From contig JAJJLU010004139.1 of assembly GCA_023807065.1 (NCBI GenBank), positions 1-17,830 on the forward strand: 17,830 bases of DNA. The letters are read 5' to 3'. The translations under genes and the position numbers were made by a program. Shown piece after piece: positions 1-9,027 of the stretch; positions within the stretch are counted from its first letter, which is position 1, and each line of letters begins with the position of its first letter. The notes below the pieces were generated by a model. It was not told the DNA's origin, made no database searches, and worked only from the letters and a program-made list of their open reading frames with translations. Source of the DNA: Isotricha intestinalis. Lineage: Eukaryota; Ciliophora; Litostomatea; Vestibuliferida; Isotrichidae.

Positions 1-407
1 CCAGCAGGAATAATAACTTCAATAGGAGATAATTGACCTGGTTTAGCTTGTTTTTCAATAGTAAATTTATTAATAATATCAGTAATATCTCCTAATTCCC
101 TATTAGTAAAAATCATCATTACTTGAAGTCCTTGTAATAAATCTTTCATTTTCTTTAAATTTTCTTCTGATAAGTATTTAGGTATTTTATCTTTTGAATT
201 CTCTATAAAATCATTTATTGATTTTCCTATCACTGTTGCTTTTCCACATATAGTTTCTGTATCTTGTTTCAATAATAAATGACGAATTTTATGTACTACA
301 TCTGCTGGAAGCTCTTTTATGTCACATAAAAGTATATTTTTGTATTTCTGAATCAATTCTTGAAATTTTGTATATACTTTTACTTTATTTTCTTTCTTTG
401 CTGGCAT
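1..407 (-). CDS. RPLP0: 60S acidic ribosomal protein P0 (uL10), 5' part only
   Basis: This is the N-terminal part (135 residues) of the large-subunit stalk protein P0/uL10, which binds the GTPase-associated rRNA region and anchors the P1/P2 proteins. The frame opens with ATG at 405-407 and runs without a stop off the left edge, so the C-terminal P-domain is outside the window. Recognisable family signatures are the segment KYKNILLCDIKELPADVV, a GKATVIGKS stretch matching the family's GK(N/A)T motif, FTNRELGDI, and at the edge GQLSPIEVIIPAG, matching the family's A-P-x-E-V-x-(V/I)-P-A motif. MRT4, the nucleolar P0 paralogue, is the main alternative, but the retained VIIPA(G) motif favours true P0. 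Early codons end mostly in A, later ones in T, as in several neighbours. Confidence 0.9.
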   Translation of the reverse strand, partial: MPAKKENKVKVYTKFQELIQKYKNILLCDIKELPADVVHKIRHLLLKQDTETICGKATVIGKSINDFIENSKDKIPKYLSEENLKKMKDLLQGLQVMMIFTNRELGDITDIINKFTIEKQAKPGQLSPIEVIIPA

Positions 408-1295
408 TGTTTAAATGTTTTTTTATTAAGATTTTTGGATTTATTTAATTTTTTTGTTTAATTTATTAATTATTTATTTTTTTATATTTAATTAAATTAA
501 TTATTTTTTCAATTTGTTATTTAGGATTTTTGGTTTTTTTATATAAATCAAATTTTTTTGTGTTATAAGGGGAGAAAAAAATATAATGTAATTAAAAGAA
601 TTATCATATTTATAATAAAGTTATTATATAAAACTGTACATATAACACAAAATTAAATCAATTTATCGTAAATCCTCATTAATTTAAAATACCATTTTTA
701 CACATATTAAAGTTTCTAAAAAACATTGATTAATACAAGATTTTAAAACTTTAACAGTAATACTAAAAACAATATAAATAGATAAAAGCAATTCTTATGT
801 TTTTTTCTTCTTCATTTTTCATAATATGATTATTATCTTTTTCTTTAATTTTTTTTTATTAATTCTATATGATTTTATATATGCACTTTTGAAATTTATT
901 AGTGATAAATTTGTATTATCCTCCTTTATAATTTATATTTTCATATGTTTTTTTTGATAAAGAATTTGAAGTTTTTGAAATATTTATTGTTATTGACATT
1001 GATTTTGTTAAAGAATTTATACTATTATATTTTTTTAATCCTAATTTTATTTGACTCTGCTGAGTGGTTATATGAAAAATTCCTAAGTTTATTTTTGATT
1101 ATACTGATACTTATATTACTATGTTTTTATTGATTTAGATATTATATATTCATTTTTTACTTTTACAAAATGTTGTTATTCCCATTTTAATTTTTTTTAT
1201 TTTTTTTTTGCTTTGAAAATATTATTTATTGTTAAATAAAATGTTTTAAATTTAAAATGAAATTTGAATTTAAATATTATAAAAGAAATCTAAAC
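408..1295. other. Gene-poor interval with one weak coding-like stretch
   Basis: This gap lies between the divergently read 5' end of the P0 gene and the 3' end of VPS16. Most of it is T- or A-rich sequence with stops in all frames. No tRNA-like fold or conserved motif is visible. Around 916-1098 the sequence is less monotonous and holds the minus-strand open stretch listed separately. A 62-codon hydrophobic plus-strand frame at 945-1133 is made mainly of Leu, Ile and Phe and is most likely a shadow. Confidence 0.6.
916..1098 (-). other. Possible short gene or gene remnant, unrecognised
   Basis: A 60-codon open stretch on the minus strand ends with GGA GGA TAA at 916-924. Its only internal ATG is at 997-999, which would give 27 residues starting MSITINISKTSNS. 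The composition is hydrophilic (Ser, Lys, Asn, Thr), with codons such as ATA, ACA and TCA typical of the 5' halves of genes here. An exon starting MGITTF with ATG at 1183-1185 could be joined by a 78-nt GTAAAA...TTAG intron (1083-1160), giving 63 residues, but that intron would be twice the length of the others in the window. The opposite strand also has a codon-like frame from 932 to 1138, interrupted by three TGA. The direction is therefore uncertain. No family is recognised, and it may be decayed. Confidence 0.2.
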
Positions 1296-4127
1296 CTAAT
1301 GACCGTATTTAGCAAATAATTCATCTGCTTTATTTCTCAAATCAGGTTTTTTAGCTAAAATATCATTAACTAAAATATCTTTCCTATCACAATCTTTATC
1401 GGTAATAATACATTCCAAAGCATCAGCATATTTTTCCATATATTTAAGCATTTCAATTTTATAATCAAAATAATCAGGTTCATTAATTTGTTTAATATAC
1501 TCAACAGCTTTATCATATTTTTTATAATCAACATATAATTCAGCCATATTTAAAGGAGTTAAATTTAATTTTTTTAAAGTAGTTCCATTTAAAACATTAT
1601 CAATAGCATCAAATTTATTCATTTCAGCATAAGTTCTTAATCTTAAAATCATATATTTTTTAGGTGAAATATCATAAGTTTTATTTTCTTCTTCTGCATA
1701 TTTATTATCTCCTTTTAATATAATTGCTTTAAAACAATCATATACTGAATTATCAAATGGAGCTGTATCTGTTGTTTGAATAAAACCTTTTTCTAAACAT
1801 TTACTTTTTAATTTTAATGAATTTTCCAAATCATTAATATAATTCCTATAAAATTTATAATCAAAATCTCCTGGCTTTTTTTCTAATATTTTTTGATATT
1901 CTTTTATTTTTTCTATTGCTTCTTTTCTTGATGTTAAATCTTTACTACGGAAAAATTTTTCTAAATACATGAAAAATAAATCTTCATATAAATTTTTCTG
2001 TTTTAAATAATTTTCTAATTGATCAGGAACATTTTTTTTTAAATATTCAATAACAGCAGAGTTAGTGTTTTCAAATTTAGAAACAATAGTTAAAAATTTA
2101 GGAACATCAATATCTCTGTCTTTAAATATTTTATCAATAACAGTTAATAAAACATTTCTATCATAAGTTTCAAAAGCTAAAGAAATTGCTTTATCCCATT
2201 CTTTCAATTGAATATATTGTGGAATTTTAGTTAAAATAGATTTTTCATTTTCTAAAAATTTAATTCCTATTTCTTTAGCACCATATTTAAAAGCTTTTTT
2301 AGCTAATTTAATATAAGAAATATTAGGAATATTTTTTAATTGAGCACTGATTTTTTCATATAAAATATTTTGTTCTTGTGAAGATTGGGGACCTAATTTT
2401 TTTATTTTAGCAATAGCATATCTTTGAAAAACTTTCTTAACATTATAATCTAAATATTTACTCATATCATAAGCTAAAGCAAAATTTTGTTGTCTGATTA
2501 ATAATTTAATTACATTTTTGGCACCAATATTTTTAAATTCAGCATAAGTAATAAATCTAGGTTTATCATCTCTAGGATTACAAGAATGTAAATTATTTAT
2601 TATTCTAATTTCCTTACAAGTTTGAACAAAAAAATCATAATTTAATTCATTATTCTGGACAAAACTTTTTCCATGTTGAGCAGCTTTTAACATATATAAT
2701 TGAACTTGTTTATTTTTATCTTTATCATTAACCCAAAATAAACTAGCAGCGGCTAATAATAAAGTTTTAATAGCATCACCTAATTTAGAAGCAATTTCTC
2801 TAATTTCTTTATCACAATTAGCTTGTTTTTCTTGAGCAGATTTATAAGCATTTAATAATTTTTTAGCAGGATCATCAGAAAAAGGATAACAACTATTATA
2901 TAATTCTTTACTGACTTTAGAAATAAAAAATAAATGATGATGAGTGATAATTCTTAAACCATCAACTTCACTTTTACAATACATGAAACTAGTATTTAAA
3001 ATAGCACTTTGACCACTTCTTTCAGTAATTTTATAATATAAAGTTTTTCTCTTTGAATTTACTAATAATATAAATCTTTTTCCACAAATACAAACAGCAT
3101 CTTCACCACAAAATAAAAATTGTGTATTTTCATTATATTCTAATATTGATTTTTGTTCATTTTCTTCATAATCATCATTAGGTGAATCATTAATAGTAAA
3201 TTGAGCTTCCATTCTAGGATATTTATCGAAATTTAAACTACTATGAAAAAAAAATACAGTTCCATCATTTCTATACATTGCAATTTGACTATTAGAAGGT
3301 GAAAGAGCTAAAGCACATATTTTATTTAATTCATTTGCTAATGGTGTATCATTTCCACTTTGCATGTTGTATGGTTCTTCTTTATCTTTTCTTATAAAAT
3401 ATATTCCATTAAATTCTCCTCTTTCATTAAGAGAAAAATTCTCATTTTCATTTTTTCCTATTACATGAATAATCCCATGTTTTTCAGGATGAGGAAAAAA
3501 TAATTCTATATTTTTTGATGTTGTACATGAAGGAGGTAAAAATAAATATTCATTAACAATACTACCAATATTTATCATTGCTAAACTTATAAATAAATAA
3601 GGTTGTGGATTTTTAATATCTTTAGTTAAATAAAAATTATTAATTTCAGTAAAAGCAACAAATCCATTTTCAAATAATTTAGCAGAGATAATTTTTTCTT
3701 TTTGAAAAGTATCTCCAGAAACTTTTTGAACGGCAGTTCCAGTTAAAATATCAAATTTAATGATAGTACCATCATTATGAATACCATATAATTTTTCTTC
3801 ATTATTAAAATCAAATAAAATTAAAATTTTTTCTCTTTCATCAATATGATAAGGAATAGTAATACAATTAGATCCATCTTGACACATAACAATAACATTA
3901 TTCTTTATTGGATTATGAGAATCCATTATAAATACTTTAGGCTTTTTACAATAAGCTATTAATCCACCGTTTTTTGCCATTGCTGTGTAGCAATTCTCAA
4001 ATTCTATTTTTATTCTTGGTTCATATTGTACTTCACTTAATTCTTCTTTCATAAAAAACATTTTTCCATCATCTATTTTATCAAAGGATGTTGCTATGTT
4101 TTCTATATTCTCTGTTTGATCTTCCAT
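1296..4127 (-). CDS. VPS16: VPS16, core subunit of HOPS/CORVET tethering complexes
   Basis: This 943-residue protein matches VPS16, the class C core subunit shared by HOPS and CORVET, which tether late endosomes, lysosomes or vacuoles before SNARE-driven fusion. Residues about 1-430 form the region expected to fold as a beta-propeller. The C-terminal half (about 430-943) is the helical-repeat Vps16 C domain. Diagnostic stretches are DGLRIITHHHLFFI (from 389), matching the DGVRII segment of the family, and KAAQHGKSF (about 481-489). FITYAEFKNIGAKNVIKLLI (from 525) matches the LTYSQYK...VLLDRLVLRR region that leads into the VPS33-binding C-terminal half. It is about 100 residues longer than the human protein, with insertions in the propeller part. 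There is no intron and it ends with TAG. VPS11, VPS18 and VPS39 were considered, but no RING domain is present. Confidence 0.9.
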   Translation of the reverse strand: MEDQTENIENIATSFDKIDDGKMFFMKEELSEVQYEPRIKIEFENCYTAMAKNGGLIAYCKKPKVFIMDSHNPIKNNVIVMCQDGSNCITIPYHIDEREKILILFDFNNEEKLYGIHNDGTIIKFDILTGTAVQKVSGDTFQKEKIISAKLFENGFVAFTEINNFYLTKDIKNPQPYLFISLAMINIGSIVNEYLFLPPSCTTSKNIELFFPHPEKHGIIHVIGKNENENFSLNERGEFNGIYFIRKDKEEPYNMQSGNDTPLANELNKICALALSPSNSQIAMYRNDGTVFFFHSSLNFDKYPRMEAQFTINDSPNDDYEENEQKSILEYNENTQFLFCGEDAVCICGKRFILLVNSKRKTLYYKITERSGQSAILNTSFMYCKSEVDGLRIITHHHLFFISKVSKELYNSCYPFSDDPAKKLLNAYKSAQEKQANCDKEIREIASKLGDAIKTLLLAAASLFWVNDKDKNKQVQLYMLKAAQHGKSFVQNNELNYDFFVQTCKEIRIINNLHSCNPRDDKPRFITYAEFKNIGAKNVIKLLIRQQNFALAYDMSKYLDYNVKKVFQRYAIAKIKKLGPQSSQEQNILYEKISAQLKNIPNISYIKLAKKAFKYGAKEIGIKFLENEKSILTKIPQYIQLKEWDKAISLAFETYDRNVLLTVIDKIFKDRDIDVPKFLTIVSKFENTNSAVIEYLKKNVPDQLENYLKQKNLYEDLFFMYLEKFFRSKDLTSRKEAIEKIKEYQKILEKKPGDFDYKFYRNYINDLENSLKLKSKCLEKGFIQTTDTAPFDNSVYDCFKAIILKGDNKYAEEENKTYDISPKKYMILRLRTYAEMNKFDAIDNVLNGTTLKKLNLTPLNMAELYVDYKKYDKAVEYIKQINEPDYFDYKIEMLKYMEKYADALECIITDKDCDRKDILVNDILAKKPDLRNKADELFAKYGH

Positions 4128-4222
4128 TTTTTATATGAGGTTTTTTTATTGGATTTTTTTTTAATTAATTTGTTTTTTTAATTTTTTTTTATTTAAATTA
4201 ATCATATTATTTAGATTTAACT

Positions 4223-5048
4223 TTATTTAGGAAAATATTTTTTTCTCAAAACAGAAATTAAATAAATACCTCCAATAATTAAAACTCCTCCTAAAGCATA
4301 ATTAAACCAATTACTATAATTATTACTATTATTTAATTCATAATCATTAATAATTTTCATGAATTCATTATAATCATTTTCAATTTTTTTAAATTTTTCT
4401 TCATTATTACTGAATTTTTCTTTGATTTCTTCAGCAATTTTTTTTGCTTTTTCAAAATCTCCATCTTCAATATACCATTTTAATAATCTAATATAAGAAG
4501 ATTCATCTTCAGGATCAATATTATTTAATATATATAAACATATTTGAATAGCATCTTTATAATTTTTTTTTTTTGCTAAAGTTACTGATAAATTTCCATA
4601 TAAAACTTTTTTATAGGAATTTACTTTAAAAATATAATCTTGAACTTCTTCATTAAATTCAGATAATGATTTTGAAGGAGAAAATTTTTCTATTTTATCT
4701 ATTCCTAATCTATAATTCTTTTCTGATTCATCATAATCCTTTTGATTAAAACATTTATTTCCTGTTTCTTTTATTTTTGATATCTCTTCTATTAATTCTT
4801 GGTATTCTTCTATTATTTTATTTGCTATTAAATTATTATTATTTATTTCTGGATTTATTTTCTCTGTTTCTATTGGTTCTATTATTTTTTTTTCTTCTTC
4901 TTTTTTTTCTTCTTCTTCTTTTTTTTCTTCTTCTTCTTTTTTTTCTTCTTCTTCTTCTTCTTCTTCTTCTTCATTATTTTTCTTATCCTTTTCTTCTAAC
5001 ATTAAATATTTCAATGTAAATAAATGTCTTACCTTTATTATCTTTCAT
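4223..5048 (-). CDS. Tail-anchored TPR protein with poly-glutamate N-terminus
   Basis: Proposed exons are 5033-5048 and 4223-4995, joined by a 37-nt intron, giving 262 residues that start MKDNKEEKDKKNN. The N-terminus holds a Glu/Lys tract (about 14-42). TPR-like helices follow, the clearest being KETGNKCFNQKDYDESEKNY (81-100), with weaker repeats near 132-165 and 172-200. One hydrophobic segment at about 235-255 is followed by a short basic tail (RKKYFPK), the layout of a tail-anchored protein of the mitochondrial outer membrane or ER facing the cytosol. FKBP38-like or TOM-type TPR adaptors have a similar plan, but no FKBP domain is present, so the exact function is unknown. Without splicing, the frame would instead start at 5014 as MKYLMLEEKD. 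The spliced form is preferred for its good donor and acceptor. Confidence 0.7.
4886..4972 (-). repeat. Glu/Lys-coding low-complexity tract
   Basis: This is a CTT/TTT-type triplet tract on the plus strand that codes on minus for ten Glu followed by blocks of Glu separated by Lys pairs. It lies inside the N-terminus of the tail-anchored TPR protein. The mirrored plus-strand open frame of almost pure Leu and Phe is an artefact of this tract. The tract is likely to vary in length between strains. Confidence 0.85.
4996..5032 (-). other. 37-nt intron (phase 1)
   Basis: It starts GTAAGA and ends GTTAG. Removing it joins AAA G to AA GAA and rebuilds a Glu codon. If retained, translation from the upstream ATG at 5046-5048 would stop at a TAA soon after the intron. 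The intron itself holds two ATGs (5012-5014 and 5000-5002) in frame with the second exon. Confidence 0.6.
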
Positions 5049-5120
5049 TTATATATAAAATATTCAGTAAAATAAACAATAACAAATAAAAAAATAAATT
5101 TAAATATAAAACAATAATAA

Positions 5121-6536
5121 CTATTTTTTATTTTTTTCTAAATAATCAGCTCTTAACTTTCTATCATACCTTTGTAAATTTTCTAATTTTTCTTTTTCTT
5201 CCTGAGCTTTTTCAATATTCCCTTTAACTAATTGAATATAATCTTCTCTTTTTCTTCCATCAGAAGGTAAAACATATCCTACTTCATAAATGGTAAATAA
5301 TTGATTATCATCAACATTCCAATATTCATCACCATCAAAATAAATATCTCTAGTCCAAGCTCCTTCAATTTTAATGATAGGAGTAGAGTTTTTTTTTAAT
5401 TCATGTTTAGCATCATCTTCTTTATAAATCAAATCATTTAATTTACAAAATTGACCAATGAATCTATCAGGAAAAGAATTTTGTTTATTTGTAAAAAAAC
5501 TTTTAAAATAACCAATTTCATCAGGATTCATTTTAATATAAGAAGCATAATTATTAGTTAAATCTAAAACTAAACCACTATCAATATAATTATATAATCT
5601 CTCACCAACAATTCCTTGAAGTAAAACAGCTGGAGTTCTAATTTGATATTTTTGACCATAATCAAATTCAATAAAAAATTTACCTGTTCTAATTGCATAA
5701 CAATTATTTATTCCTATCGTTGCATCATATATTATATAACCATATATTTTAATATTCTTTTTATCAGTTATTCCATAAAAATTTGCAGTTATAGGATGAT
5801 TAACAGTTTGTTCTAAATAGAAATTTAAATCTCCTATTTTACATTGAAAAGTTTCACCAATTATTGGATTAAATGGTTTTGTTTGAAAAGTAGAAATATA
5901 ACATTGAGACATTAATAATACAGTAATCCATTTTAATCTTTCAAATGGATTTTTACTATAATAAGCATGATTTAAATAATAAGGAGCTCCTCTTAATTCA
6001 TATGCTAAAACTTCCTGAAGTGTTCTTTTATCAAATAAAAATACTGGAAGTGATATTCTTAAAACTGATTTTCCTTGAATTAAATTTGTTCCTAATTTCT
6101 TTATTAACCATTTTGCTCCATCTGCAATTTTCCTTATTTCTTTTTCATCTTTGTATATTAATCCATTTTTATATAATGTATTTTCATAATCTTTAAATAT
6201 TATCTTCTCATATTCATATTGATATGGAATTTTCACATATTTTTCTTCTAATAATGATACTCTCTCTTTTTCCTTTTCTATATCTAAATCTTTTATTTCT
6301 TCTATTTCTAATTTATAATCAAATTCATCTTCAAAAAAATTATTGTTGTATTGTTTTATGAATTTTTCACATAAATCATTTTTGTCTTTAAATGTTATAA
6401 AAATTTCATATGGTATTTCATTTTTGTAAATTATATTTAAAATTCCTTCTTTATAATCATCTTTTAAAACATTCTTTTTGAAATATGATTCGTTCAGAAA
6501 TATTAATGGATTTTTTATGATTAATGTATCTGACAT
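5121..6536 (-). CDS. Oxysterol-binding protein-related protein (lipid transfer)
   Basis: This 471-residue ORP is of the short type, with no PH domain visible. Family members carry sterol or phosphatidylserine between membranes, often in exchange for PI4P at contact sites. The first 100 or so residues are acidic and unassigned. The ORD core includes FNPIIGETFQ (222-231) and the fingerprint region EQTVNHPITAN (242-252). Near the C-terminus GAWTRDIYFDG and YVLPSDGRKREDYIQLVKGN match the usual ORD end, which is followed by the typical charged helix rich in Glu, Lys and Arg. The family fingerprint EQVSHHPP is altered here: His-His reads Asn-His and one Pro is missing. The frame has no intron and ends with TAG. 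Assignment to the family is firm; ligand specificity cannot be read. Confidence 0.9.
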   Translation of the reverse strand: MSDTLIIKNPLIFLNESYFKKNVLKDDYKEGILNIIYKNEIPYEIFITFKDKNDLCEKFIKQYNNNFFEDEFDYKLEIEEIKDLDIEKEKERVSLLEEKYVKIPYQYEYEKIIFKDYENTLYKNGLIYKDEKEIRKIADGAKWLIKKLGTNLIQGKSVLRISLPVFLFDKRTLQEVLAYELRGAPYYLNHAYYSKNPFERLKWITVLLMSQCYISTFQTKPFNPIIGETFQCKIGDLNFYLEQTVNHPITANFYGITDKKNIKIYGYIIYDATIGINNCYAIRTGKFFIEFDYGQKYQIRTPAVLLQGIVGERLYNYIDSGLVLDLTNNYASYIKMNPDEIGYFKSFFTNKQNSFPDRFIGQFCKLNDLIYKEDDAKHELKKNSTPIIKIEGAWTRDIYFDGDEYWNVDDNQLFTIYEVGYVLPSDGRKREDYIQLVKGNIEKAQEEKEKLENLQRYDRKLRADYLEKNKK

Positions 6537-6803
6537 TTATTTAAATAATAATATTTTTTTATTGCGTCATTAAAATTTTTTTTATGTATTAATATTATAT
6601 TAATTTTTAATATCTAAAAAACATTTAAATCTTTCATAATTTTTTCAATCATTTATCAGAAGAACCAATTATTTTATATTGTTTTATATTTATTTAGTTA
6701 ATTTATTTTTCAATATCGATTTTTAAGATTATTGTTTTAATGTGATTTTCTTAATTTTTATTTTAATTTTTTTTAATTTTTTTTTTTTTAATTTTTTTTC
6801 TTC
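6537..6803. promoter_or_regulatory. Divergent intergenic region shared by the ORP and EF-hand genes
   Basis: Both flanking genes start outward from this 267-base stretch, so it should hold both promoters and both 5' leaders. It is extremely AT-rich, with a long T-rich run (6735-6802) directly before the EF-hand ATG. No specific promoter motif can be identified. Confidence 0.4.
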
Positions 6804-8867
6804 ATGGCTGAGAAAAATTGGAATGTTATTCTTGTTAAGTATTTTTCTACTATTAAAGATCTTGATGAGGAAATTGAAAAAATTAGATTGGAATTATGTG
6901 AAAATTCATTATTTTTTCCTAAACTACTTTTCAAATCAATTGATATTAATGATAAAAATTTTATAGCACTAGATGATTTAAGATTATATTTAAATAATAA
7001 TAAAATTCCATTTGATGAACACTGTTTAAGAAGGTTTATTCATAATTTTGACAAAGATGGTGATTTTTCAATTAATTATAATGAATTTTTAGGAATTGTT
7101 TTAACAAAAAAAAATTTAAACCTTATTAGTAATGTAATTAATAAAGAAGAAAATGATAATAATGAATTAAATAATAGTATTATAAATTCTTTTAATAATT
7201 TATTAAAAAAAGAATTTAATTTAATTAAAAATTTAATATCTATTGCTGATGAATTAAAATATTCTAAAGATTTTACTACTTATGAAGCTTATATTTCTAT
7301 AGTTAATGATGATAAATATATCACTAAAGATAATTTAATTAGTTATTTAAATAAAAATGGAGTAAATTTAAATAGTTTTGAACCTGAAATTTTAATGTTT
7401 AGAATAGATGCTGATAATGATGGTAAAATTTCTTATGATGAATTTCAAGAAATTTTTTTTCCTTATAAATCAAACTATTCTTTAAATGAAATTAAATATA
7501 ATAAAGATTATTATGATATGTTAAAAAATGAAAATAATAAAGAAGAAAATAAAGAAAGTCAATTACCTAATCAAATGAATGAAAATTTTTATTCAAAGAT
7601 AAAAAATTCAAATAGAATAAAAAAATTAGAAGATAATAATAATGCAGGAATTAATGGTTTATCATATGATTATTCATCAGGAGAAAAAAATCAAAATATT
7701 CAAAATAATTACCCTTCAATTACTAATTTATATAAAACTACAAATTATACAAAAGATAATATTCAAAATAAAAATGTAGATTATAATTCTACAATAAGTA
7801 GATCAAATAATCTTATAAATACAAATATAAACATATATAATAACCCATATAATAAAAAATACAATATTGAATTAAATACATATAATAATTCATATAACCC
7901 TCAAAGTAATTTTTATACCAATCAATACAATCCTCAAATAAATAAATATAATAACAATAAATACAATCCTCAAATAAATTCATATTCAACTTTATATAAT
8001 CCAGAAACAATAAATAATGAATATTCTCAGAATATATCATATTCCCAAAATTATAAAAATTTAAATTTAGATTATTCAAATAACATACCATTAAATAATA
8101 ATAATAACAATATATTAATAAATCAAATCCCATTAAATCAACCAAAAAATATAAGTTCATGTCCTCATAATAACATATCACCTTGTGAATCATGTTGTTT
8201 AATTGAAAAACAACTTTCAACTTTAGGTTTGTTATTAAATGATATAGTAATTCAAGGAAATTTAATAGAAATTTCAAAAGAAAATTTAGCTTTTTGCAGT
8301 GATGTTAATTTAACTAATTTATATCAATTTTTTGATTGTAGTCAAAGAAATTCTATTTCTTCTATTGATATTTCTCAAGTTTTAAAAGAATTAAATTTAT
8401 TTCTTTCTATTAATGATATTAAAATTTTATTTAAAGCTTATGATAAAAATTTTGATGGTAGATTAGATTATGATGAATTTTGTAATTTATTTTTGCCTAA
8501 AAAATATTCTGTAGCTAAATTAATTTCGGAAAGATTACCTTATGAAAATTTTAAAGGTTTTTCTCAAGAAACAAAAGAAAAAATTATTAGTGTTTTTAAT
8601 ACTATTATAGAAGGAGAAAAATCAAATGATAAAATAAGAAATGAATTAAATTTAATTCCTGGTTTTAATTCTTTTGATTTATTTAATTTAATTAAAAAAA
8701 ATTTCTGTACTGGTATTTATAAAGAAGATATTATTGATTTTATGGAAAAAAATGGAAAATTTCTTCAACCTTTTGAAACAAAATTACTTATTGATAAATT
8801 AGATAAAGATAATGATGGAATCATAAGTTATAATGAATTTATGATTGAGTTAATGCCCAAAATATAA
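6804..8867 (+). CDS. EF-hand calcium-binding protein with two paired-domain modules
   Basis: This 687-residue protein has four intact EF-hand loops: DKDGDFSINYNE (83-94), DADNDGKISYDE (202-213), DKNFDGRLDYDE (547-558) and DKDNDGIISYNE (667-678). Each has acidic residues at loop positions 1, 3 or 5 and 12 and a Gly at 6, so calcium binding is likely. A degenerate EF-like segment lies about 30 residues before each, giving an N-terminal module (about 40-220) and a C-terminal module (about 500-687). They are separated by an Asn/Tyr-rich linker with spaced YNPQ units and a Cys cluster (CPHNNISPCESCC, 453-465). It could be a cytoskeletal or basal-body calcium sensor, but nothing specific shows this. 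There is no signal peptide or membrane segment. The ATG at 6804 follows a poly-T leader. Confidence 0.85.
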   Translation: MAEKNWNVILVKYFSTIKDLDEEIEKIRLELCENSLFFPKLLFKSIDINDKNFIALDDLRLYLNNNKIPFDEHCLRRFIHNFDKDGDFSINYNEFLGIVLTKKNLNLISNVINKEENDNNELNNSIINSFNNLLKKEFNLIKNLISIADELKYSKDFTTYEAYISIVNDDKYITKDNLISYLNKNGVNLNSFEPEILMFRIDADNDGKISYDEFQEIFFPYKSNYSLNEIKYNKDYYDMLKNENNKEENKESQLPNQMNENFYSKIKNSNRIKKLEDNNNAGINGLSYDYSSGEKNQNIQNNYPSITNLYKTTNYTKDNIQNKNVDYNSTISRSNNLINTNINIYNNPYNKKYNIELNTYNNSYNPQSNFYTNQYNPQINKYNNNKYNPQINSYSTLYNPETINNEYSQNISYSQNYKNLNLDYSNNIPLNNNNNNILINQIPLNQPKNISSCPHNNISPCESCCLIEKQLSTLGLLLNDIVIQGNLIEISKENLAFCSDVNLTNLYQFFDCSQRNSISSIDISQVLKELNLFLSINDIKILFKAYDKNFDGRLDYDEFCNLFLPKKYSVAKLISERLPYENFKGFSQETKEKIISVFNTIIEGEKSNDKIRNELNLIPGFNSFDLFNLIKKNFCTGIYKEDIIDFMEKNGKFLQPFETKLLIDKLDKDNDGIISYNEFMIELMPKI
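7893..8003 (+). repeat. Spaced YNPQ repeat within the EF-hand protein linker
   Basis: The tetrapeptide YNPQ (last copy YNPE) starts at residues 364, 375, 387 and 398, so it recurs every 11-12 residues in an Asn/Tyr-rich stretch. The spacing suggests a decayed tandem repeat of about 33-36 bases that expanded inside the linker. Confidence 0.6.
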
Positions 8868-9027
8868 GAAGAAATAAATATTAAAAAATTAATTTTTTTT
8901 TATTTAAACAAAAAACAATAGTATAAATAAATCAAAATTTAAAAATGATTAAATATATTTCATGATATATAATTATAAATCAAATTATTACCAATTAAAA
9001 AATTAAAAACTAAAAAAAATTTAAGCT

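Noticed and set aside
945..1133. 62-residue hydrophobic plus-strand frame with two possible membrane helices
   Set aside because: It is almost wholly Leu, Ile, Phe and Tyr with TTG-rich codons unlike the real genes, and G falls mostly in third positions. Other frames through the same bases look more codon-like.
4777..5019. Leu/Phe-rich plus-strand frame
   Set aside because: It is the antisense shadow of the poly-Glu/Lys tract in the TPR gene.
7813..8277. 154-residue minus-strand Tyr/Leu-rich frame
   Set aside because: It is antisense to the Asn/Tyr-rich linker of the EF-hand gene, whose four EF loops prove the plus-strand frame.
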